A DNA stretch of 60,534 bases from Psychromonas sp. Urea-02u-13 (GTDB lineage: Bacteria; Pseudomonadota; Gammaproteobacteria; Enterobacterales; Psychromonadaceae): the NCBI RefSeq assembly GCF_002835995.1, contig NZ_PJBZ01000046.1, forward strand, positions 1 to 60,534. Reading direction: 5' to 3'. Both the position numbers and the translations under genes were made by a program. Numbering within the stretch: position 1 is the stretch's first letter; each line of letters opens with the position of its first letter. The notes under the pieces were generated by a model. The model did no database searches and had not been told where the DNA came from. It saw only the letters and a program-made list of their open reading frames with translations. Below, piece by piece: positions 37,183-45,118 of the stretch.

Positions 37183-37722
37183 ATGTTCAAAACCATAGCG
37201 GTTATGTTTTCACTATTACTTTTAAGCGCCTGCCAAAGCGTTAATAGTGAAACAGATAACAATCAATTTCAAATACATGACGAGCAATTGTTATTTGATA
37301 ATGAAATGCTTGTCATGTGGACTTCTACAACCATACCAAGCTGTCAGCAGTGTAACTTAACAACTCACAGTAAAAAAACAGCTGCCGGCCCAATATTATT
37401 TACAACCATAAACAATGAACATGGTGAATTAATACTGGAAAGCATTAAAAAAGCACGCCACAGCTTTGCATTCAAGGTAGGTAAGGAACAACACTCTATT
37501 AGGTTGAAAATTGCAGATAGAAAATTATCTGTTTCACTTAATCAAGCCGAGTACTTGATACTAAATAAACATGAAAAACGATCACTTAACATTGCTGATA
37601 GCAATTACTTTATTAAGTTAGATAGATTGTATTTACCCGATAAAGAAACTAAAGGTAAAACCTCCGAGCAAGCAACTTATGAAGCAGATATTGTAATTTG
37701 GTTGGATCAAGCAGTGAAATAA
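37183..37722 (+). CDS. Small lipoprotein of unknown function, partner of the protease
   Basis: A 179-residue product starts MFKTIAVMFSLLLLSACQSV (lipobox LLSAC), so it is a predicted envelope lipoprotein. The mature part has an early CQQC motif (SCQQCNLTT) and beta-rich C-terminal strands. No family was recognised. The start at 37183 lies four bases after the protease stop, with AAGGCG before it, so the two are one operon. A role as protease chaperone, inhibitor or anchor is inferred only from position. Confidence 0.75.
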   Translation: MFKTIAVMFSLLLLSACQSVNSETDNNQFQIHDEQLLFDNEMLVMWTSTTIPSCQQCNLTTHSKKTAAGPILFTTINNEHGELILESIKKARHSFAFKVGKEQHSIRLKIADRKLSVSLNQAEYLILNKHEKRSLNIADSNYFIKLDRLYLPDKETKGKTSEQATYEADIVIWLDQAVK

Positions 37723-37753
37723 ATCCCGTTAATCTTCCTCGCATTTTACGATA

Positions 37754-37787
37754 AAAGAGAGAGTAGGAACTACCTGCTCTCTCTTTT
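37754..37787 (+). terminator. Terminator of the protease operon
   Basis: AAGAGAGAG...CTCTCTCTT with an extended stem ends in TTTT. It lies about 30 bp past the stop. Confidence 0.85.
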
Positions 37788-37839
37788 AAAATTATATTTT
37801 TTAAAGCCCTTATTCGCATTTACCCTAAACAAACCTTTC

Positions 37840-38832
37840 TTATATTGACGCCCGTTCAACAAAACTAGTACCAAGTACGGTATTATTCTCTATTTTGTCT
37901 TTTCCTTGCATCATCTCTATCAGCATTTTTCCTGCTTGAAGGCCGATTTCTTCGATCGGTTGGCGCATTGAAGTTAAGGGTGGATTCATATGGCGCGCAT
38001 GAAAGTTATCATCGTAACCAACCACCGCGATGTCCTCGGGGATTTTTTTACCCGCTTCGCGCAGGGCCATGTAAACACCGGCGGCAATATCGTCATCTCC
38101 GGCGCAAATAGCATCAAAGTCAGCGCCTTGCTCTAATAAGGTTTTAGTACTTTCATAACCAAACTCTTCGCTATAAGTACCAACAATCGCTTGGCATTGG
38201 CTTTTATCTAAAGAAGCATCTTCTATTGCCTGCCAAAAACTGTTTAATCGGTCGCGGGCATCGGCGAGGTTTTGCGGACCAGCAAGGTGCACTATTTTTT
38301 GGCGACCCGCTTTAATCAAGCTTGTTGCTGCAATATGACCACCCGCTTGGTTATCCACTTGCACAGAGTTATATCCGTAAGGAATACCACTTCTTCCCAT
38401 TAATATAATAGGAATATCACGGTTACATAATTGGTGAATTTCAGCTTTAGTAAAGTCACTTTCTAAAAACAATAACAAACCATCACACTGTCTATCAATC
38501 AATGAACTGATCGTCTCAAACTCAGTCGCTTTATCACCAAAACCACTGCTTACCATTAAGTGTTTATCACTATCAACAAAGGCTTTTTGAATACCACCGA
38601 GCACTTGAGCGTAAAAAGCACTGCCCATATTAACCACAACAACACCGACGATATCCGATTTATTACTTTTCAGGCCACGCGCAAAACTGTTCGGGCGATA
38701 ACCCAGTTCAAGAATCGCTGCATCCACTTTTTCGCGGGCGATTTTAGACACCGCACCGTTATTGGCAATAACCCGTGAAACCGTTGATTTTGATACGCCA
38801 GAAAGAGCAGAAACTTGTTTGATTGTGACCAT
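37840..38832 (-). CDS. LacI/GalR-family transcriptional regulator
   Basis: This 330-residue regulator has an N-terminal HTH (MVTIKQVSALSGVSKSTVSR, residues 1-20; ATG at 38832, a frame three codons longer exists), a hinge FARGLKSNK and an effector domain with VVVVNMGSAFYAQVLGGIQK, DGLLLFLESD, AGDDDIAAGVYMAL and VGYDDNFHARHMNPPLTSMR. It is close to AscG/GalR-type sugar regulators. The ligand is unknown. Its target could be its own gene or the protease/chitinase genes. No matching palindrome was found beside it. Confidence 0.9.
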   Translation of the reverse strand: MVTIKQVSALSGVSKSTVSRVIANNGAVSKIAREKVDAAILELGYRPNSFARGLKSNKSDIVGVVVVNMGSAFYAQVLGGIQKAFVDSDKHLMVSSGFGDKATEFETISSLIDRQCDGLLLFLESDFTKAEIHQLCNRDIPIILMGRSGIPYGYNSVQVDNQAGGHIAATSLIKAGRQKIVHLAGPQNLADARDRLNSFWQAIEDASLDKSQCQAIVGTYSEEFGYESTKTLLEQGADFDAICAGDDDIAAGVYMALREAGKKIPEDIAVVGYDDNFHARHMNPPLTSMRQPIEEIGLQAGKMLIEMMQGKDKIENNTVLGTSFVERASI

Positions 38833-39158
38833 AATATTCACTTATTTTATAATGTTATTGTTGGTTTATTATTAATTATATTGTTGGCTTAAGGTTAATT
38901 ACATTGTAGATTAACTGGCTAAGTATATTATCAATGATTAATCTATTTTTAATCTTAACCAGCTTGGTTTATATTAACCATAAAAAGGGGATTCCCCCCT
39001 TGTTGAAATTTTACGATAACATAACTTTTCAGCTACAAATGGCAAGCAAAAACCAAGCACTATGTGGCAAAAATGCGATACCAACTTTAAATGCAGTTTA
39101 CAGATGAGAGTGCTAAATATTACAATGCCTTGCGTAAAAGCAAGATACGATACCTATA

Positions 39159-39217
39159 GAGAGCACCAGATATCAGAAGAGAGCACCAGATATCAGAAGA
39201 GAGCACCAGATATCAGA
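39159..39217. repeat. Three tandem copies of a 20-bp unit with GATATC
   Basis: GAGCACCAGATATCAGAAGA occurs three times in a row (39161, 39181, 39201, the last partial). Each has the 6-bp palindrome GATATC inside CAGATATCAG, which differs from a perfect inverted repeat at its outer positions. It lies 140 bp upstream of the ldhA start. Confidence 0.9.
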
Positions 39218-39300
39218 CTAAAATACTCTTTTTTCCCTTAGAACTAGCAAAGTCACCACTATCTACACCACTATTTATGTAATCGCTATAACAATCTAAA

Positions 39301-39336
39301 TTGACATATGTCATGCTATTGCACTTAATCTATGAT
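39301..39336 (+). promoter_or_regulatory. Candidate ldhA promoter with 12-bp palindrome
   Basis: TGACATATGTCA (39302-39313) is a perfect palindrome and overlaps a good -35-like TTGACA. Possible -10 sequences TAATCT and TATGAT follow. GGAG lies 9 bases before the ATG. A regulator bound at the palindrome would block the -35. Confidence 0.55.
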
Positions 39337-39353
39337 AATTTGGAGTTTAATTA

Positions 39354-40340
39354 ATGAAAATCGCTATGTTTAGTGCGCGCAATTACGATACAGACCACTT
39401 TAATCCGCTACTAGAGTCGCTTTCTCTTACCTTTAAATACTTTGATACTCAACTCAATATCCATACTGCAGTGCTAGCGAAAGGTTATGACGCTGTTTGT
39501 GCTTTTGTAAATGACGATCTTTCTGAGCCCGTTTTATCTCGACTCGCAACACTTGGCATTAATACCATTGCAATGCGTTGTGCAGGTTATAACAACATCG
39601 ATTTAACGGCAGCTAAACGCTTAAATTTCAATATAGTACGTGTGCCCGCTTATTCTCCAGAAGCAGTTGCTGAGCACAGTATTGCTTTGCTAATGACCCT
39701 CAACCGTCGTATTCATAAAGCTTATCAACGCACACGTGATGCTAACTTCTCACTAGATGGTTTAGTGGGTTTTAACTTACATGGTAAAACTGTGGGTATT
39801 ATTGGTACCGGTAAAATTGGCGTGGCAACTATGCGTATTTTTAAAGGATTTGGTTGTAACGTATTAGCCTATGACCCTTACCCATCGGATCAAGCAATCG
39901 CACTTGGTGCTGAATATGTCAAGCTTGATGAGATGTATGCACGCAGTGATATTATTAGTTTGCATTGCCCGTTAACAGACGAAAACAAACATCTACTTAA
40001 TGCGCAAAGCTTTCAAAAAATGAAAAATGGCGTGACCATCATTAATACTAGCCGCGGCGCACTGTTAAATGCTGAAGATGCTATTCAAGCATTAAAATCT
40101 GGCCGTATTGGTGGTTTAGGATTAGATGTTTATGAAGAAGAAGATCACCTTTTCTTTGCCGATCATTCAAGTGAAATAATCACCGATGATACCTTCCGTC
40201 GTTTATCTGCTTGCCATAATGTTATCTTCACCGGCCATCAGGCATTCTTAACCAATGAAGCATTAGATAGCATTGCACAGACAACGATCGATAACTTATT
40301 AGCGGTAGAAGCGGGTAATGAAAGTCCTAACCGCGTTTAA
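39354..40340 (+). CDS. D-lactate dehydrogenase (fermentative, LdhA)
   Basis: This 328-residue cytoplasmic NADH-dependent enzyme reduces pyruvate to D-lactate. The D-2-hydroxyacid dehydrogenase fold is evident from AVAEHSIALLMTLNRR, the nucleotide motif GIIGTGKIG and the catalytic Arg in INTSRGALLN. Glu in GLDVYEEEDHLFF and His in FTGHQAFLT complete the catalytic set. Length equals E. coli LdhA (329). It is monocistronic with a strong terminator. Confidence 0.97.
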   Translation: MKIAMFSARNYDTDHFNPLLESLSLTFKYFDTQLNIHTAVLAKGYDAVCAFVNDDLSEPVLSRLATLGINTIAMRCAGYNNIDLTAAKRLNFNIVRVPAYSPEAVAEHSIALLMTLNRRIHKAYQRTRDANFSLDGLVGFNLHGKTVGIIGTGKIGVATMRIFKGFGCNVLAYDPYPSDQAIALGAEYVKLDEMYARSDIISLHCPLTDENKHLLNAQSFQKMKNGVTIINTSRGALLNAEDAIQALKSGRIGGLGLDVYEEEDHLFFADHSSEIITDDTFRRLSACHNVIFTGHQAFLTNEALDSIAQTTIDNLLAVEAGNESPNRV

Positions 40341-40346
40341 ATAAAA

Positions 40347-40376
40347 AGCCTCAAGTCACATGACTTGAGGCTCTTC
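40347..40376 (+). terminator. Terminator of ldhA
   Basis: AGCCTCAAGTCA/TGACTTGAGGCT is a perfect 12-bp stem with a 2-base gap, followed by CTT. A-run before it suggests bidirectional use. Confidence 0.85.
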
Positions 40377-40461
40377 CGGTAAGTCCATAATAAATATAAT
40401 TAGTGCGCTTAAATAAGTTAAAAAGAAATTAAACATAAAAAGCCCGAAGAAAAGAAGGTTG

Positions 40462-40845
40462 ATGATTTCCTTGGTTATGTTAATAAGTTTTATTTTATGT
40501 TTATCCGTGTTTTTATTTTCTTGCTCGTCTATTCCAACAGAGACACAAAGCGATATAGAAAGTAATAACTGGCAAGCCGTTGGTGAATACGATGGTAGCA
40601 ATGGTTTATTGGAAAAGTCTGAGCTTGATTTACAGGCATTAAGTGATCAGTTTAATGGTGGAAATGTTAGTTATTCAGCGTATCAAAGCAGTTATTTAAC
40701 AGCAGTAACCGTTTACTGTGAACCTAAAAATACAAACATGCTCGGCATGCTGGGTAAACCTTATTTAGGTGTTTGTGAACGTTTTCCTAATGGTGCATTT
40801 TTCCGACAAGATTGGTTAAATGCTAAAACATCGAATAGTAGATAA
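40462..40845 (+). CDS. DUF2799-like lipoprotein
   Basis: A 127-residue predicted lipoprotein starts MISLVMLISFILCLSVFLFS with Cys at the end of the hydrophobic stretch. The mature part has NNWQAVGEYDGSNGL, an SYSAYQSSYLTAVTVYCEP segment and later a second Cys, the layout of DUF2799 proteins (W..G..DG..G, then Y..G....YC). The ATG at 40462 follows AAGGTTG; an upstream TTG is also in frame. Function is unknown. It has its own terminator. Confidence 0.7.
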   Translation: MISLVMLISFILCLSVFLFSCSSIPTETQSDIESNNWQAVGEYDGSNGLLEKSELDLQALSDQFNGGNVSYSAYQSSYLTAVTVYCEPKNTNMLGMLGKPYLGVCERFPNGAFFRQDWLNAKTSNSR

Positions 40846-40873
40846 ATTTTAACAGTAAAAAAAAGAATAAAAA

Positions 40874-40910
40874 AAGGCCCAAGTAGCAACTCTACTTGGG
40901 CCTTTTTGTT
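40874..40910. terminator. Strong terminator
   Basis: AAGGCCCAAGTAG/CTACTTGGGCCTT is a perfect 13-bp stem flanked by A6 and T5 runs. It can stop transcription from both sides. Confidence 0.95.
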
Positions 40911-40979
40911 TTTTGTTTTTTATTTGTTATTTGCTTTAATTAGCAATAATAATTAATCGCTAAAAACGCCTGAAATTTA

Positions 40980-41004
40980 TCGTATTTTCCAATGGAAAAT
41001 ACGA
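40980..41004 (-). terminator. Hairpin after the phosphohexomutase gene
   Basis: CGTATTTTCC and GGAAAATACG pair perfectly across a 3-base loop just beyond the stop. The downstream minus-strand sequence is only weakly T-rich. It may protect or end the chitin-operon message. Confidence 0.6.
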
Positions 41005-41017
41005 TTCAATCAATGTT

Positions 41018-42430
41018 TTACAGTGCTAAGAACTGCTTCATTTGGTTTACGATACTTTCAGCAACTGTTTGATTTTCCATTTCTGAGAAGATACGTAATA
41101 ACGGCTCAGTACCAGAGAAACGTGCGATCATCCAACCACCATTTTTGAAGTAAACTTTAAGGCCGTCAGCATAGCTCACTTTCTCAATTTCATAGGAAAA
41201 TTCAGGTAGTGACTTATCAACATAAATTTTATTATAGATAACCGCTTTCTGATCCGCTTTAAAGGTGCAATCGCCTTCAGCTGTGTATGTGTAGCCGTAG
41301 ATATCATAGATCTCTTTCAGTAACTCAGAGATCTTCTTACCGGTGACTGCAATCATTTCTACTAATAGGCTAGCAGCAAATACACTGTCTTTACCTTTAA
41401 CATGGCCACGAAGCGTCAAACCACCCGAACTTTCGCCACCAAGAAGAGAATCATCCGCTTCCATTTGTGAACTGATATGTTTGAAACCAACAGGTACTTC
41501 AAATGATTTTTGACCGTTATCAGCAGCAATTTTATCCAGCGTATGTGTTGTAGCAATATTACGTACGACAGAACCCGTCTGTTTTTTGTATTTTAACAGG
41601 TAATAATAAAGAAGAATTAGGATCTCATTCGGGTGAACGAAGTTACCTTTTTCATCGATAATACCAATACGGTCAGCGTCGCCATCGGTACCAATACCCA
41701 CATCGTAACCACCGTGAACAACAAGATGTTTAAGCTGGTAAAGCGTTGCTGCAGAAGGAGAAGGCATCATACCGCCAAAACCAGGGTTTTCACCATCGTT
41801 GATAACATCAACGTCACAGCGACCTGTAATTAATACGGTTTGTAATGCGTTTTTAGCCACACCAAACATAGGGTCGATAAGCACACGTAAATTAGCTTGT
41901 TTAATGGCATCCATATCTAACAATGCAATCACGGAATCAACAAAAGCGTTCATTGGATTGATGATAACCACTTGGCCATTTTCAACTGCTTTATCAAAAT
42001 CAAGTGACTTGATATCACTTTCTTTAATCGCTGGCATCTGCTCTTCGATTTTTTCTGTGATCACTTCATCAGCATCACGACCACCTTCGATAAATACTTT
42101 AATACCGTTGTAGTCTGAAGGGTTATGCGATGCAGTAATACACGCAGAATAAATACAACCCATCTCTTTTGCTTGATACATTACAATAGGAGTCGGTACA
42201 AAACGGTCAATGTAACTGACTTTAATGCCGTTTGCCGCTAATACTTCTGAAAACCATTTTGATGCTTTGTCTGAAAGAAAACGACGGTCATAACCGATAA
42301 CAAAGCCTTTCTCTACTACATCTTCATTGATCATGATGTTAGCAATAGATTGTGCTACTAGACATACGTTAGCTTTAGTGAAATCTTCACCAATAATTGA
42401 ACGCCACCCGCCTGTTCCGAACTTAACCAT
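41018..42430 (-). CDS. Phosphohexomutase (phosphoglucomutase/phosphomannomutase family)
   Basis: This 470-residue alpha-D-phosphohexomutase is the last gene of the chitin operon and the counterpart of Vibrio cholerae VC0611. It probably converts GlcNAc 1-phosphate (from chitobiose phosphorylase) to GlcNAc 6-phosphate. Motifs in order are the phosphoserine loop TASHNPSDYNG, metal-binding DGDADR, the sugar-binding GGESSGG and the phosphate-binding RFSGTEPLLR. Length is normal. The substrate preference rests on operon context, not on residues I can read. Confidence 0.93.
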   Translation of the reverse strand: MVKFGTGGWRSIIGEDFTKANVCLVAQSIANIMINEDVVEKGFVIGYDRRFLSDKASKWFSEVLAANGIKVSYIDRFVPTPIVMYQAKEMGCIYSACITASHNPSDYNGIKVFIEGGRDADEVITEKIEEQMPAIKESDIKSLDFDKAVENGQVVIINPMNAFVDSVIALLDMDAIKQANLRVLIDPMFGVAKNALQTVLITGRCDVDVINDGENPGFGGMMPSPSAATLYQLKHLVVHGGYDVGIGTDGDADRIGIIDEKGNFVHPNEILILLYYYLLKYKKQTGSVVRNIATTHTLDKIAADNGQKSFEVPVGFKHISSQMEADDSLLGGESSGGLTLRGHVKGKDSVFAASLLVEMIAVTGKKISELLKEIYDIYGYTYTAEGDCTFKADQKAVIYNKIYVDKSLPEFSYEIEKVSYADGLKVYFKNGGWMIARFSGTEPLLRIFSEMENQTVAESIVNQMKQFLAL

Positions 42431-42519
42431 TTGAATCTCCGTATAGTTTTAATAGCTTATGAATAGTTTCTACTGACAAAGGGAGCCGAAGCTCCCTAAA
42501 AAATCATACTGACATTAAT

Positions 42520-42605
42520 GACGCCGAAGTATCGCTTGAGTACAAGGCAGGTGCTTGACGTTTATGTTCACATAAACGAAAGCGCCTAACGCTGTAATCG
42601 AGTGA
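42520..42605. repeat. Imperfect long palindrome in the chitin operon gap
   Basis: CGTTTATG/CATAAACG (about 42559-42578) forms the tip. Outer sequence GTATCGCTTGAGTACA and TGTAATCGAGTGATAC extends the stem with several mismatches. It lies between the phosphohexomutase and phosphorylase genes and could influence message processing. It resembles a short intergenic palindromic repeat. Confidence 0.6.
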
Positions 42606-42618
42606 TACAGCAAGTCAT

Positions 42619-45024
42619 TTAGCCCATAGTTACGATAACGCTGTTTACAGATCCCGCAGCTTGCACTGGGATTGAACCTTCAACAACTTCGCCGTTTAAC
42701 GTAATAGATTTAACACCTTTACTTACGTTGTCTGGGTTTTTAACTTCGATTTTGAATGTCGCATCACGCCATTGACGTGAAACTTCAAAACCAGGCCAGT
42801 CAGTTGGAATACATGGATCAACGATTAAACCGTCAAAACTTAAACGCACACCTAGAATAAAGTTAGTGACCGCAAAGTAAGCCCAACCTGAAGTCCCTGT
42901 TAACCATGGGTGGTTAGCACGGCCGTGATCGACATGGTCACGTCCATTGATGAACTGTACGTATGAGTAAGGTTCAGTCACACGTAAATCAATGTTTTCG
43001 TTTTGGTTGTACGGGTTAAGTGCATCGTAGAACTTCATAGCACGGTCGCCACGACCTAGTTTAGCTTCAGCTACCCAAGCCCATGGGTTTGGATGAGAGA
43101 AGATTGCGCCATTTTCTTTAATACCAGGATATACACGGGTAACAAAACCGATGTCATCGTTAGGTGTTGTGAAAGACGGTGAATTTAGGTGTAAACCGTA
43201 ATCTGAGTACAAGTGCTCATCAACGCTGTCCATTGCACGGATACCACGTTCTTTCGACACAGCACCAGACAATACAGCTAGTGTGTTTGACTCTAAGTGA
43301 ATACGACCTTCAGTTTGTTGTGCAGTACCGATTTTGTCGCCGTCTTTAGTTAGACCACGGATGTACCAACCACCCTCTTCATCCCAAAGTACTTCTTCAC
43401 ATGCTTTTTGCACGCCTTCAGCCATTGCAGTGTATTTAGCAACGTCATCTTCTTTACCTAAGTGCTTAGCAAGATCTAAGAACTCTTGAAGTGCCCAGTA
43501 ATGCAAGAAAGAAACCATTGAAGACTCACCGCCACCAAGGTTTAGACAGTCATTCCAATCCGCACGTAAACCTTTACAGATACCTGTTTGGCCAACGTAT
43601 TTTGCAGAGAAATCTAATGCTGCTTTCATGTGGTCGTATACTGTTGCTTCTGTACCGTTAGCGTAAGGGATTACTTCGTCGAAGAAACTATCTTCGCCAG
43701 ATTCCATTACGTATTTACAAATCGTTGGAACGATCCATAAATGGTCATCAGAACAGGTATCTTCGATACCGTGAATTTTGTCATCATCAGATGGCGTTGG
43801 AACTACCGTTGGTGATTTAGACGGTACAACGTCTTTTTTCTCTGGATCAAACCAATCTGGATCAAATAAATGTAGACCGTAACCTTCTTTAACCTGACCA
43901 CGTAATAAATCAACTAAACGCTTACGTGTCATTGTTGGGTTAGCATGTGGTACTGAGATAGCGTCTTGCGCTGTATCACGGTAACCCAAACCAGTACGAC
44001 CACCTACTTCGATGAACGAAGCAAAACGTGACCAAACAACACAAGTTTCAGCTTGGTATAACGTCCAAGTATTGATCATTGAATCAAGACCTGCATTTGG
44101 TGATTTAACTTGGAATTTGCTACAACGCTCTTCCCAGTGATCAAGAATGCCTTGGAATGCAGCATCAACATTTGTTAAATCTTGGTATTTCTTACGTAAA
44201 CGTTCGCCGTTACCTTTACCTAGACCTAATACAAATGCAAAACGCACTTTCTCGCCTGGTGCGATAGTGAATTGCTTGTGTAAAGAACCACAGTGGTTAT
44301 TACATGTTTGCGCAGAGTTAGAACATTGTCCGTTTTCAACAGCAATTGGGTTTGACTCATCACGGTAGCGACCTAAGAATGCATCACGTTGACCGTCGTA
44401 TGAATCTGGGTCAAACGTAGCAGCTAGGTAATAAGTACCTTCGAAGTCATCTGTGTTGTAAAAAAGATCGTATTCAAGTACACCAGCATCATAAGATGTA
44501 CCCGCAGAGTACAAAGACATCTGGTGGTTTTGGTTGTCAGATTGAATATGTGAGAAAGAGAACTCAACAAACGAGAATGCAGAGATAGTACGTGGCTTGT
44601 CACCCGTATTTTCAATAACAACATCCCAGACTTCAGCATCTTCGCCTTTTGGTACGAATAATGTTTTAGTTGCCGTAATACCGTTGTATTCACATTTAAA
44701 CTTAGAGTATGAAAGACCGTGACGAACTTCGTAGTTCGCTTCGTCTAAGCTTTTTGCAACTGGCTGCCATGAGATAGACCAGTAATCGCCAGTTTCATCG
44801 TCACGTAAATAAACGTAATGTCCAGGACGGTCAAAAGACGCATTTGGACGGAACTTAGTGACACGATTGTACTCTGGAGAGTTGTAGAATGAGTAACCAC
44901 CTGCGTTATGAGAGATAACCGTACAGAACTTTTCAGTCCCTAAGTAGTTAGTCCATGGCGCTGGAGTATCAGGACGCGTAATTACGTACTCTCTGTTTGC
45001 ATCATCAAAAAAACCGTATTTCAT
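42619..45024 (-). CDS. N,N'-diacetylchitobiose phosphorylase (GH94)
   Basis: This 801-residue cytoplasmic enzyme uses phosphate to split chitobiose into GlcNAc 1-phosphate and GlcNAc. It is the VC0612 counterpart and has the length of Vibrio ChbP (801). It begins MKYGFFDDANREYVITRPDT. Further motifs are DDETGDYWSISWQPV, the catalytic-region RADWNDCLNL (general acid Asp in DWND), GGESSMVS and YSDYGLHLNSPSFT. AAGGAAATACA precedes the ATG. It lies between the mutase and the hexosaminidase, matching their metabolic order. Confidence 0.95.
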   Translation of the reverse strand: MKYGFFDDANREYVITRPDTPAPWTNYLGTEKFCTVISHNAGGYSFYNSPEYNRVTKFRPNASFDRPGHYVYLRDDETGDYWSISWQPVAKSLDEANYEVRHGLSYSKFKCEYNGITATKTLFVPKGEDAEVWDVVIENTGDKPRTISAFSFVEFSFSHIQSDNQNHQMSLYSAGTSYDAGVLEYDLFYNTDDFEGTYYLAATFDPDSYDGQRDAFLGRYRDESNPIAVENGQCSNSAQTCNNHCGSLHKQFTIAPGEKVRFAFVLGLGKGNGERLRKKYQDLTNVDAAFQGILDHWEERCSKFQVKSPNAGLDSMINTWTLYQAETCVVWSRFASFIEVGGRTGLGYRDTAQDAISVPHANPTMTRKRLVDLLRGQVKEGYGLHLFDPDWFDPEKKDVVPSKSPTVVPTPSDDDKIHGIEDTCSDDHLWIVPTICKYVMESGEDSFFDEVIPYANGTEATVYDHMKAALDFSAKYVGQTGICKGLRADWNDCLNLGGGESSMVSFLHYWALQEFLDLAKHLGKEDDVAKYTAMAEGVQKACEEVLWDEEGGWYIRGLTKDGDKIGTAQQTEGRIHLESNTLAVLSGAVSKERGIRAMDSVDEHLYSDYGLHLNSPSFTTPNDDIGFVTRVYPGIKENGAIFSHPNPWAWVAEAKLGRGDRAMKFYDALNPYNQNENIDLRVTEPYSYVQFINGRDHVDHGRANHPWLTGTSGWAYFAVTNFILGVRLSFDGLIVDPCIPTDWPGFEVSRQWRDATFKIEVKNPDNVSKGVKSITLNGEVVEGSIPVQAAGSVNSVIVTMG

Positions 45025-45118
45025 TGTATTTCCTTACTTTGTAGTAAACTTATTTGTTTATAAATAATTAGTTAAGTGCAAAATTTATAGATATATGATT
45101 ATCTTATTCTTTAATTTT

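Larger units (their letters stand above)
38833..39353. other. 520-bp gap with 20-bp tandem repeat
   Basis: This is AT-rich DNA between divergent genes with short TTATTAATTATATTGTTGGCTT-like partial repeats near 38860-38900 and a three-copy tandem repeat (separate entry). It presumably holds the promoters of the regulator and ldhA. No gene is recognised. Confidence 0.6.
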
